Below, piece by piece: positions 1 through 7,571 of a DNA stretch of 64,000 nucleotides. A program made the position numbers and the translations under genes. How positions within the stretch are numbered: the stretch's first letter is position 1; each line of letters begins with the position of its first letter. The stretch is taken from positions 143,019 to 207,018 of the forward strand of contig PHBO01000002.1 of the NCBI GenBank assembly GCA_002840645.1. The letters are read 5' to 3'. The notes under the pieces were generated by a model, which did not search any database, was not told the origin of the DNA, and was given only the letters and a program-made list of their open reading frames with translations. Origin of the DNA: Candidatus Cloacimonetes bacterium HGW-Cloacimonetes-3 (GTDB taxonomy: Bacteria > Cloacimonadota > Cloacimonadia > Cloacimonadales > Cloacimonadaceae).

Positions 1-379
1 AGGGATGCCCGCCTTCACCTGCGCCCAGCGCCATGCCCAGCTGTCCGAAGAAGATGAAATACATCACTAACAACACATCTCCGCTCATGGAGAAGTTCGA
101 GAAATATACCGAGCCGAAGATAACCGGAATGAACATGTAGGTGCCTATTCCACCTGCGATACGGAACACCGGACCAAGATAGAACATGATGCCATGGGTG
201 ATGGCAGTGCGCTTGGCATTGTTTTTGATGATATCTATAAACGGCTGCCAAACGGGAGGTCCCAATCTGCCTTGCACACGGGCAAATATCTTTTGGACGA
301 TTCCGTTAAGGGTAAGCCCCCAAACAGTCACCACGCCAAGGGAGATGAACGCCCAGATCAGTTTTAAGGTAATACTCAT
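1..379 (-). CDS. NuoH/MbxM-like membrane subunit (3' part outside window)
   Basis: The minus strand from an ATG at 379 translates as a hydrophobic protein containing RVQGRLGPPVWQPFIDIIK, the signature of NuoH/EchB/HyfC-type subunits. In this family the subunit joins the membrane arm to the peripheral electron-transfer arm of complex I-like enzymes. About 126 codons are visible; the rest lies beyond base 1. The start overlaps the stop of the upstream antiporter gene by one base (TAATG), which indicates translational coupling. A NuoH-like subunit directly after the antiporter subunits is the order I recall for Mbx/MBS-type clusters; in MBH the equivalent gene comes later. The hydrogenase-like peripheral subunits are presumably further left. 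Confidence 0.85.
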   Translation of the reverse strand, partial: MSITLKLIWAFISLGVVTVWGLTLNGIVQKIFARVQGRLGPPVWQPFIDIIKNNAKRTAITHGIMFYLGPVFRIAGGIGTYMFIPVIFGSVYFSNFSMSGDVLLVMYFIFFGQLGMALGAGEGGHP

Positions 380-3300
380 TATCTAACTCCCAACAACAAA
401 TACAGCGTTATCATATACAGAAAGATGTGTAATATATAGGTTTGCCCGTTACCGGTGTAGATTCTGGCAAGGGTGGCGGAGATGGAATGCGTCCACTCTG
501 ATACGCCCTGATAGAAAGCAGTGGCACGAGGCTCTACCCAGAAACCCAGCGCTTTGAAGTAGTGCGCAAACATGTTGTAGGCATAGTGGGTAGTCTCAGG
601 TTTATAGGGACGCTCAGCAGCAAATACAATGTTGAATTGCTTCACTTTCTGGGTTTTGGCATTCACCAATAGCAACCAAAGCAGGGGGATAATAAACACA
701 CCCATGGTTACATACATCACCAGATTGCCGTTCCAGTTGCCATGTAAGGCAGGTGAATTTAGCACGATGTTATAGCCATCCCAGCTAAGCCAATCCGGCT
801 TGGCGATATAGTTGCCAACTGCCTGGGAAAGTGGCTTGGTGATGAGATTTGGGAACATGGAGATAGCCATAATCGCCATGATAAATATCCCCTGAGGGAT
901 GATAAGCCAGATAGGTGCTTCCTTCACATGGCTTTGATTTGGCTTTGCCTGACCAAGGAACACTGTGTGGATAAGCTTATACAGATATAGGAAAGCTATG
1001 GCACTGGAAAAGAACACTAAGCCTGCTTGCAGATAGCGTCCTTGCTCCAACAGCGAAGTATAGATGAACCATTTTGAGCCGAAACCGCTTAAGGGGGGGA
1101 CGCCGGAAACGGCAATAATGCCCATTAACACACTGATAAAGGCAATCGGCATCTTTTTTATCAAGCCACCCATTTCGTACATATTACGGGTTCCGGTACG
1201 CAGGAACACACTTGCCATCGCCATGAAGATAAGGGCTTTGAAGAACAGATGATTAACTGCCATATACAAGGCAGAAACCCAGCCCAGATGCGACATCAGC
1301 GATAAGCCGACCACTATGTAGCCAAGCTGACTCATACTGGAATAAGCCAACAGCAGTTTGGCATCTTCCTGTCTGGCAGCCATAAGCGCACCGATGAAGG
1401 CAGTAAACACTCCCAGCCAGCCTAAGGCAATCATGCTTAAGCTATTAGATTTCACATATGATGAGATCATCATCAGGATTAGCAGCAAGCCAAACACACC
1501 TGCTTTGGAAAGCACGGAAGAAAGAATACTGGTGGTTTCGTCATCTGCTTCGGCGTAGGCAGAAGGAAGCCAGTAATGAACTCCCAGCGCACCCATTTTG
1601 ATTAGGAATCCACCGGTCGCAAAGAGGGCGGCTACCCAGCCAATGGAGAGGAATCCTGCTTGCAGTATCAACGGATAACCGGGATAGGTGCTTGGCATCA
1701 GGCTAAGCCCAAAGAGCAACAGATAAGCTCCAAAGGTGGAAAAGACGATGTATAACAGGGCGGCATCTTTAGCCTTTTTCCCTCTTAGGATTAGCATGTA
1801 TGAGGCAAGGGTCATCAGTTCCCAGGCGATGAACAGCTCCATCGTGGTAGAAGCTGTGATAAGGCTGCCAAAGGAAAATACAAGCATGGTTAGAAAAGGG
1901 AAAAAGCCTTCGGCTGCGCCATTGTAACGCATAAAGGCGAATAGCTGGGCAATGCTACCTCCCACCAGAATTACAGCAAAAACTTGTCCCATCAGGGGAA
2001 GCGAGGGTAGCAGCATAAACCAAGCCCAATAGCTAAGCACTCCGATGGCTATAGCTCCCTTAAGCTTGGCGGGTGCATAATCTACCAGCCCAAACAACAG
2101 CAACGCCATAAGAGGATACACATTGAAAGCCCCCAAACCGGGATAGAGCTTGATTAGGAAGAAAGACGCAGTGGTTAAAAATATGGCAGAAATCATCGGA
2201 GCTAACATCTTACTGAAGGATTTGCTTAGTTCGCCGGGGTGCTCTTGCTTTACCGCAAAGCCAAGCCATCGCATCAGATACCCTACTTCCAACAGCGAAC
2301 CGAGGAGCAAGCCTGCCAGCCATATCCATGCTTTGGTGGCGGTGAATATATGCACCAAATGCCACTTGGCAAAGAAGGCAGGGAAGGGGGGGAAGCCCAT
2401 CAGGCCGATTACGAATACGCCGAATATAATAAGCAGTCCGCTATCCTTTTTCAATACACCCCAGGCACTTAAGTTGTCCTGTTTCACAATACCGGCAAGC
2501 CAAAACAAACCTGCTTTGGCGAAGAAATTGGTGAAGAACAGCCCCAGGGCGATTACCAGAATAATAGTATCTGGGAGTTTCAGCAGATACAAAGCCGCTA
2601 TCACGAACACGAGCAAGCCGGATTGAGCTGTGGAAGAATAAGCTAACAGCCGTTTGGCATCTTTCTGCCTCAGGGCGATGAGATTTGCAAACACAAAGCT
2701 CACCAAGCCTGCTCCGGCAAAGATGTTTAACATTTCAGGGATAAACAGTGGCAACAGCTTGTAGAACAAAAAAAGCATGGCACCGGTTTGCACAGACGCA
2801 ATAATAGCAGCCAGACCGCTATCCGCAGATTGGTAAAGATCGAGTGCCCATCCATTGGCAGGGAAGGGCTTAAGCTCTATAAATACCCCTATAGCAACCA
2901 TAAACAGTGCAACAAGGTATGCCGCTGAGGGAATATTCCCCATGGCTATCCATGTGTCTATATTCAGAGTGCCTGTGAAGCGGTAAACAAAGATTACACC
3001 AATTAAAAACAGTGCGCTTGCCAGTCCACCGGCGAGCATATACTTTATCCCCGCAATAAGCGAGTTCTTGGTTTGCTTCAAGCCGATTAGCGCATATGAT
3101 GAGATAGATAGTATCTCCATAAATACGAAGGAATTAAAGATATCTCTTGTTAGTACCAGTCCGTTGGCACCGAGCAACATGGCAAGGTAAAGCGCAATGG
3201 CACCGGCTCCATGCTCCTTGAAGCGTTTAAACAGATAAACCCCGCCTAAAAGCCCAAACAGGTTCATCAAAGTGATGAGGAAGGCTTCCACGACTCCAAA

Positions 3301-3525
3301 TCTTAATGCTATGGACAGTGGGGCAGGAAATCCTGCGCTATACACCATGGTTTGAGCATCAGGCATACTTTGGAGAAAATAAAGCTGCCAAGCTCCCAGT
3401 CCTGCGGCAAGGGCAAACACCACATACATGGTTCCAATGGCGAGCATACGGCTTAGCTTATCTATCAAAGCTGTAGCAAAGGCTGCCAACAGGAACATTG
3501 CCAAAATAATCATGGGATTTACCAT
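379..3525 (-). CDS. Fused double antiporter-like subunit (MrpD/NuoN-type H plus H')
   Basis: This 1048-residue polytopic protein carries two complete proton-antiporter-M-type domains in one chain, roughly residues 1-490 and 500-1000. Each half has the expected membrane-embedded acidic residue (E137 in FMEILSISSYAL; E569 in AWELMTLASYML) and the lysine-bearing helix (K219 near ELKPFPANGW; K643 near KMGALGVHYWLP). Family members of 450-600 residues each translocate H+ or Na+ in Mrp antiporters and complex I relatives. The tail after about residue 970 is less hydrophobic and may form a lateral element. The gene overlaps the MrpC-like gene upstream by 7 bases. Two adjacent copies (H and H') are known in Mbx/MBS complexes; here they are fused. 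Confidence 0.88.
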   Translation of the reverse strand: MVNPMIILAMFLLAAFATALIDKLSRMLAIGTMYVVFALAAGLGAWQLYFLQSMPDAQTMVYSAGFPAPLSIALRFGVVEAFLITLMNLFGLLGGVYLFKRFKEHGAGAIALYLAMLLGANGLVLTRDIFNSFVFMEILSISSYALIGLKQTKNSLIAGIKYMLAGGLASALFLIGVIFVYRFTGTLNIDTWIAMGNIPSAAYLVALFMVAIGVFIELKPFPANGWALDLYQSADSGLAAIIASVQTGAMLFLFYKLLPLFIPEMLNIFAGAGLVSFVFANLIALRQKDAKRLLAYSSTAQSGLLVFVIAALYLLKLPDTIILVIALGLFFTNFFAKAGLFWLAGIVKQDNLSAWGVLKKDSGLLIIFGVFVIGLMGFPPFPAFFAKWHLVHIFTATKAWIWLAGLLLGSLLEVGYLMRWLGFAVKQEHPGELSKSFSKMLAPMISAIFLTTASFFLIKLYPGLGAFNVYPLMALLLFGLVDYAPAKLKGAIAIGVLSYWAWFMLLPSLPLMGQVFAVILVGGSIAQLFAFMRYNGAAEGFFPFLTMLVFSFGSLITASTTMELFIAWELMTLASYMLILRGKKAKDAALLYIVFSTFGAYLLLFGLSLMPSTYPGYPLILQAGFLSIGWVAALFATGGFLIKMGALGVHYWLPSAYAEADDETTSILSSVLSKAGVFGLLLILMMISSYVKSNSLSMIALGWLGVFTAFIGALMAARQEDAKLLLAYSSMSQLGYIVVGLSLMSHLGWVSALYMAVNHLFFKALIFMAMASVFLRTGTRNMYEMGGLIKKMPIAFISVLMGIIAVSGVPPLSGFGSKWFIYTSLLEQGRYLQAGLVFFSSAIAFLYLYKLIHTVFLGQAKPNQSHVKEAPIWLIIPQGIFIMAIMAISMFPNLITKPLSQAVGNYIAKPDWLSWDGYNIVLNSPALHGNWNGNLVMYVTMGVFIIPLLWLLLVNAKTQKVKQFNIVFAAERPYKPETTHYAYNMFAHYFKALGFWVEPRATAFYQGVSEWTHSISATLARIYTGNGQTYILHIFLYMITLYLLLGVR

Positions 3526-3890
3526 TTAAGCTCCTCATAATCATCTATATTCAGGCTGCCACTTACCTTGTAGAGCCTGATCGCAAAGCTTAAAAGCAAC
3601 GCTGTTACAGCCAGCCCGATAACTATGGCGGTAAGCACCAAAGCAGAAGGTACGGGATCAACGATAAGGGAGTTTACATGCACGGCACCGCTGATGTCCG
3701 AGCTTGTATTTACTGCGCTGTCTATGATAGGCGCAGTGGCATTTTTTATATATCCAATGGCAACGATTATCATGTGTACTCCGGTATCCACAATAGAAAA
3801 GCCGATAATAATCCTGATTATGTTTTTGCGGGTTAGCATTGCCCAAATACCAATAATAATCAGCAGAACACCACTTATTAACACCAACAT
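3519..3890 (-). CDS. MrpC/NuoK-like subunit
   Basis: This 123-residue protein has three predicted membrane helices, the size and pattern of MrpC/MbhG/NuoK subunits. The second helix region contains SIVDTGVHMIIVAIGY and the third contains DPVPSALVLTAIVIGLAVTA, the conserved DP-P-ALVLTAIVI stretch of MrpC. In the family it lines the ion path between the antiporter-like subunits and the rest of the membrane arm. Between the second and third helices lies a polar insert of about 30 residues, longer than usual for NuoK. It overlaps its upstream neighbour by one base and the antiporter gene by seven, so all are one transcript. Confidence 0.85.
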   Translation of the reverse strand: MLVLISGVLLIIIGIWAMLTRKNIIRIIIGFSIVDTGVHMIIVAIGYIKNATAPIIDSAVNTSSDISGAVHVNSLIVDPVPSALVLTAIVIGLAVTALLLSFAIRLYKVSGSLNIDDYEELKW

Positions 3891-4585
3891 TATTTCTCTC
3901 CTCCTGTCTGCATAGAATCTATAACGCTTGAAAGCTCAGAGCCAACTTTCAAACCAATAAGGCTGTAGATAATGGGCACTGCTCCCGATGAGAACAAGCT
4001 AAGCCACTCTCCCTTAGGTAAAAACCGCGGGTCTAAGAATGAATCGAAGCCAATTAGCAACAAGCCTGTCAAAGCCATTAACACATAACCGACACCGGAC
4101 AATGACTCCACGAAATGGATCAGGTTGTGCGAGAAACTGAACTCCTTGCATGCCAATACCATTAACAATATTCCGGATGCCATCACCACACCTCCCTGAA
4201 AACCTCCGCCGGGGCTAAGGTGTCCATGAGTGAAGATATACACGCCAAACACAATTATCAGGGGCGCAAGAAATGAAGCACCAATACGCAGAATTTCAGA
4301 GCCTTGCCGCCTGAAGATAGCTTCATGATTTCTCTTTCTTAACAGGAATCCTACTCCGGCAGTAGCCAGAAACAGCACGGTAACTTCGCCCAGAGTATCC
4401 AGCCCACGATAGGAAACCACAATTGCAGTAACCACATTCGGCATATTCAAGTCGTTTACAGAGCTTGAAACATAGGCTTCCGCAAGGGGGTTAAGCCGGG
4501 TGGGAGTACTGAATTCCATAACTAAAGGAAAAAACATGTAGCCTATCCCAAGAAGTGCCAAGAACGTAAGCAGGTATTTAATCAT
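3890..4585 (-). CDS. MrpA C-terminal (MbhE-like) plus MrpB (MbhF-like) fusion
   Basis: The 231-residue protein combines two modules that are separate genes in archaeal MBH. The first, to about residue 90, carries VVSYRGLDTLGEVTVLF, the signature of the MrpA C-terminal/MbhE segment. The second, from about residue 95, carries FTHGHLSPGGGFQGGVV, the MrpB/MbhF motif. Together they make about six membrane helices. The role is structural and ion-conducting within the Mrp-like half of the complex. It overlaps the MbhD-like gene by eight bases and the MrpC-like gene by one. Confidence 0.85.
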   Translation of the reverse strand: MIKYLLTFLALLGIGYMFFPLVMEFSTPTRLNPLAEAYVSSSVNDLNMPNVVTAIVVSYRGLDTLGEVTVLFLATAGVGFLLRKRNHEAIFRRQGSEILRIGASFLAPLIIVFGVYIFTHGHLSPGGGFQGGVVMASGILLMVLACKEFSFSHNLIHFVESLSGVGYVLMALTGLLLIGFDSFLDPRFLPKGEWLSLFSSGAVPIIYSLIGLKVGSELSSVIDSMQTGGEK

Positions 4586-4829
4586 CTTCGCCTCCCTTCA
4601 CATGCTTCAAAGCATATAAGAACACCACAGTGGTAAGACCTGCTCCAATGGTTGCTTCGGTCATAGCCACATCCGGAGCTGCTAAGATGAGATAGATGAT
4701 GGAGGCGGAAAGGCTAATAATCCCCGATGCGATAACGGCGTTCAGGGTTTTCTTTGTTAGCACCGCATATATCGCAGCCAAAATGCTAAGCACAGCTAAC
4801 AGGATTAATGCAAATAAATTAGGCATCAT
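4578..4829 (-). CDS. MbhD-like subunit (DUF4040 type)
   Basis: A small hydrophobic protein of about 83 residues containing APDVAMTEATIGAGLTTVVF, the conserved core of MbhD/DUF4040 and of the matching MrpA segment. An upstream in-frame ATG exists at 4847, but the ATG at 4829 is preceded by GAGGAG four bases upstream and gives the normal family length, so it is preferred. It overlaps the MrpG-like gene. In MBH and Mrp structures this subunit packs between the antiporter-like subunit and the MrpB/E/F/G bundle. Confidence 0.82.
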   Translation of the reverse strand: MMPNLFALILLAVLSILAAIYAVLTKKTLNAVIASGIISLSASIIYLILAAPDVAMTEATIGAGLTTVVFLYALKHVKGGEDD

Positions 4830-5157
4830 GCTTCTCCTCTGTTTCATCGTCCTTCAAATTGTCTCGTAAGGAGATATCTGTCAGCTTAATCCCTGCGAAA
4901 TGCGCAGCCCTGGCAAGAGCATGGGAACTGATAGGATTGGTAAACAAGATAAACAGAATCAATATGATAAGTTTGGGTAACCATTCCGGTGTGGCAATCC
5001 CAACACCGATTAAGGATAGCATAGAGCCCATGGTGGTGGCTTTAGTACCTGCCTGCATACGGTTGTAAACATCAGGCATCCTAAGCACACCCATTGAACC
5101 CAGGAACAGAAACAGAGCACCAAGCAAGGTTATAAGGGAGGCAATAAGCATAATCAT
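4819..5157 (-). CDS. MrpG/MbhC-like subunit
   Basis: The 112-residue protein has three membrane helices followed by a charged tail. MGVLRMPDVYNRMQAGTKATT is shortened in most databases to the RMPDxYxRxxAxTKATT signature of MrpG/MnhG, and all of those residues are present. The family is an accessory subunit needed for Mrp activity. The C-terminal 30 residues are highly charged (DNLKDDETEEKHD) and probably cytoplasmic. The gene overlaps both neighbours in the order E-F-G-D typical of Mbh/Mbx clusters. Confidence 0.88.
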   Translation of the reverse strand: MIMLIASLITLLGALFLFLGSMGVLRMPDVYNRMQAGTKATTMGSMLSLIGVGIATPEWLPKLIILILFILFTNPISSHALARAAHFAGIKLTDISLRDNLKDDETEEKHDA

Positions 5158-5423
5158 AGCCCACCCTCCAAGTATCTGGCGATGGCAAGTACGCCCAGAA
5201 AGCTTAATAAACCATATACCATAGCAACATCCAAATAGATAATTCTGCCCATCTTCAGAGCAATAAAGATGATTAGCACAATCCCGCAGATTGTCATGGC
5301 ATCCAATGCCACTACTCTGTCTGCCGGGCTGGGTCCCATCAAAAAGCGGATGAAGCTCAAAATTATAGATATCAGGGTGATATAGAATGCGGCGTTAAAA
5401 AAGATGAGGCTCAGGTTATCCAA
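5154..5423 (-). CDS. MrpF/MbhB-like subunit
   Basis: An 89-residue, three-helix protein containing GPSPADRVVALDAMT, the diagnostic motif of MrpF/MnhF. It overlaps the MrpG-like gene by four bases and the MrpE-like gene by eight. MrpF is a small integral subunit of the multi-subunit cation/proton antiporter module; in Mbx-like complexes it belongs to the sodium-translocating half. Confidence 0.88.
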   Translation of the reverse strand: MDNLSLIFFNAAFYITLISIILSFIRFLMGPSPADRVVALDAMTICGIVLIIFIALKMGRIIYLDVAMVYGLLSFLGVLAIARYLEGGL

Positions 5424-5910
5424 AAATCACCTCCAAGTGCCTTTCAAACTTGCTTACGATTGCCTCGGTGGCAGTATCAATGTCGTCAGTTTTAATATCT
5501 ATCCAGTGGATATAGAGGAATTCATCTCTGATTTCCACCGTCATCGTTCCGGGTGTAAGGGTGATAGAATTAGCCAAAATAGTTCTGCCTATACCGCTTT
5601 TTAGCTTGGTGCGAACCTTCACGATACCGGGGTTTATGGGCAAGGTAGGTGACAGCACTCTGCCGGCAACATCTATCGAACTTTTTATCAGTTCTATCAA
5701 GAAAACGAAAATGTAGCGCACACTGCAATAAAGACTCTTGGGATTTATTCTAAAATCTCCAAGTATCACTAACTTGTTAGAGAAAACCAGGCTAACCAGA
5801 ATTGCAGTGACAGAGCCAACAATCAATTCGTCATAATAAAACCCGGTTAAAATCAGCCATAATCCCATTAAGATCAAGTAGCTAATTATAAACGCTTTAA
5901 CTCTGCGCAT
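5416..5910 (-). CDS. MrpE/MbhA-like subunit, first gene of the complex
   Basis: From the ATG at 5910 the product is 164 residues, the normal MrpE length, with two N-terminal membrane helices and a soluble C-terminal part containing LANSITLTPGTMTVEI, the MrpE signature. TGGAGG lies four bases upstream of this ATG. The frame stays open upstream to 6105 and encodes another hydrophobic stretch (from an ATG at 6012, WILTLTVLFILL), so an N-terminally extended form cannot be excluded, but no good ribosome-binding site precedes those starts. This is the promoter-proximal gene of a run of at least eight overlapping genes. Confidence 0.8.
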   Translation of the reverse strand: MRRVKAFIISYLILMGLWLILTGFYYDELIVGSVTAILVSLVFSNKLVILGDFRINPKSLYCSVRYIFVFLIELIKSSIDVAGRVLSPTLPINPGIVKVRTKLKSGIGRTILANSITLTPGTMTVEIRDEFLYIHWIDIKTDDIDTATEAIVSKFERHLEVIFG

Positions 5911-6204
5911 TAAACCTCCAGGCAATGTGTTATAATATAATAGTAACTCATCTGAAGGAGGAAGCAAAATAAATAATACAGTTAACGTTAATATCCATCC
6001 ACGGTAAACCATTTTGGGTATCAAAGGATGCTTCTTAACGTAATTGTATATGTGATTCCTCCTTCCTTGCTTTTCAATGAGAGTATAAAACCGGCACACT
6101 TTCAAGTTATAAGGACAGAAAATTCAACACCTATCTTAGGATAAAGCATCCCGCCTGTAACCATGGGTATTGTGTGCTTACTACTTTCACTGCCCTTGCT
6201 TGTA

Positions 6205-6289
6205 TCTCTTATACTTCCATAACAATCCTCTAATACATCCCTAATGGCGTTAGGGAATCGTTAGGGAATTGTTATGGAAGTATAAGAGA
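6205..6289. repeat. Palindromic array of 11-nt units (array A)
   Basis: A perfect 22-bp inverted repeat (arms 6205-6226 and 6268-6289) encloses further units. The left side reads as consecutive 11-mers CTTCCATAACA, ATCCTCTAATA and CATCCCTAATG. The right side reads GTTAGGGAATC, GTTAGGGAATT and GTTATGGAAGT (6249-6281), the reverse-complement form. It lies in the divergent gap between the Mbx-like operon and the tRNA genes, 36 bp before a TTGACA box. Six other arrays in the window share the 11-nt period but not the exact sequence. Confidence 0.9.
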
Positions 6290-6324
6290 AAATAGCAAGG
6301 ACAAGGTAGGGAAAGCGAAAGTTA

Positions 6325-6353
6325 TTGACAGAAATCCCCCTCGCAAGTTTTTG
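6325..6353 (+). promoter_or_regulatory. Promoter of tRNA-Pro/tRNA-Val
   Basis: TTGACA at 6325-6330 is followed, after 17 bp, by TTTTTG at 6348-6353, ten bases before the tRNA. The second tRNA-Pro gene has the same TTGACAGAAATCC start and an ACTTTG box at the identical 17-bp spacing. The -10 side is not TATAAT but resembles the TTTG end of the Bacteroidota-type TAnnTTTG element. Confidence 0.6.
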
Positions 6354-6363
6354 GGTGCATCTG

Positions 6364-6441
<78 letters not shown>

Positions 6442-6460
6442 GTATAATGTTTTACAGTGT

Positions 6461-6536
6461 GGGCGCTTAGCTCAGCTGGGAGAGCGCTTGCTTTACACGC
6501 AAGTGGTCGGGGGTTCGAGTCCCTTAGCGCCCACCA
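6461..6536 (+). tRNA. tRNA-Val(UAC)
   Basis: The acceptor stem pairs GGGCGCT with AGCGCCC. The anticodon arm is CTTGC-TTTACAC-GCAAG with anticodon TAC, the T-loop is TTCGAGT, and CCA is encoded at 6534-6536. The T-stem contains two G-T pairs (GGGGG with CCCTT), a mild weakness. No separate promoter is evident, so it likely shares the tRNA-Pro promoter. Confidence 0.96.
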
Positions 6537-6599
6537 CACTTTAGAAAACAAGTAATCGGGTTAGAATATGCTCCCTGCAAAAGCAACAAATGGGGATGG

Positions 6600-7571
6600 A
6601 TGAAGATAGCAATCACCGGTGCCAATGGCTTTGTAGGCAGCAACCTTGTAAGTGCTCTCCAAGCAGAAGGTCATGAAGTTCTTGCCTTGGTTCGCTCCGT
6701 GGCATCATCTCAATTATTAGATAATCTTGTAAAAACTGTTGTGGTCAATTATGAAGATATGGCAAATCTTTATTCTGCCTTACTTGATTGCGATGTAGTA
6801 ATTCATAATGCAGGGAAAACCAAAGCCCTTTATCCAGAAGAAATGATGGCTACTAACGTGGGAATCACGGAGAATATAATAATTGCCATTAATTCTATTG
6901 ATAAGCCTGTTCAGCTTATTTACATCAGTTCCCAGGCGGCTTCCCGTCCCAGCTATGGAAATGTTCCCGTGAAGGAAAGTGATAAACCCTCTCCCCTCAC
7001 CAGTTATGGGAGGAGTAAGCTTGCCGCAGAAGTGCTGATTCGCAGAACTTGCAACAAGCCTTTCACCATTATCCGCCCTTGCGCAGTATATGGTTTTGGT
7101 GATAAGGACTTTCTTTCCTTGTTCAAGATGGTTCGTTTGGGTTTCAGTATCAGCATTGGTAGGGAAGACAGGATGATGAATATGATCTATGTAAATGAAT
7201 TGGCATCCTTTATCATCCTATGCTTGCAAAACCCTGCTGCTTTTGGCGAAACTTTTTTTGCCACGGACGGGCAGACTTACCGTCAGAGCGATGTTCTTGC
7301 CTATATTGCTTTGGCATTACACAAAAAACCTGTTAAACTGGTGATTCCCAATCTTATTGCAAAGCTCCTCTTCTACAGCGTGGGTGCTTTTGGTAAGATT
7401 TTTAGCGTGCCGATGCTGATGAATAAAGACAAGATGAAAGAAGTTTTAGCTGAAGGCTGGCTGGCAGATTCAAGCAAAGCCAAAGAGATACTGGGATGGA
7501 ATCCCCAACCAGACCTGAAACTACACATATTGGAGACGGCAAAATGCTACAAAAAACTTGGCTGGCTATAG
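6600..7571 (+). CDS. NAD-dependent epimerase/dehydratase family protein
   Basis: This 323-residue protein is an extended short-chain dehydrogenase. The N-terminal MKIAITGANGFVGSNLV is the GxxGxxG nucleotide-binding turn; SSQAASR holds the active-site Ser region and YGRSK (about residues 137-141) the YxxxK pair. The family acts on nucleotide sugars or related substrates such as flavanone-like ketones; the substrate cannot be read from sequence. Length fits single-domain members. The gene overlaps the next one by 28 bases, so the two are probably coexpressed, although the partner is a secreted protein of unknown role. Confidence 0.85.
   Translation: MKIAITGANGFVGSNLVSALQAEGHEVLALVRSVASSQLLDNLVKTVVVNYEDMANLYSALLDCDVVIHNAGKTKALYPEEMMATNVGITENIIIAINSIDKPVQLIYISSQAASRPSYGNVPVKESDKPSPLTSYGRSKLAAEVLIRRTCNKPFTIIRPCAVYGFGDKDFLSLFKMVRLGFSISIGREDRMMNMIYVNELASFIILCLQNPAAFGETFFATDGQTYRQSDVLAYIALALHKKPVKLVIPNLIAKLLFYSVGAFGKIFSVPMLMNKDKMKEVLAEGWLADSSKAKEILGWNPQPDLKLHILETAKCYKKLGWL

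Noticed and set aside
2150..2626. A 158-codon frame on the plus strand inside the double antiporter gene
   Set aside because: It is antisense to strongly conserved coding sequence and has no start signals.
5911..6105. N-terminal extension of the MrpE-like subunit
   Set aside because: The internal ATG at 5910 has a good ribosome-binding site and gives the normal family length; the extension is noted but not adopted.
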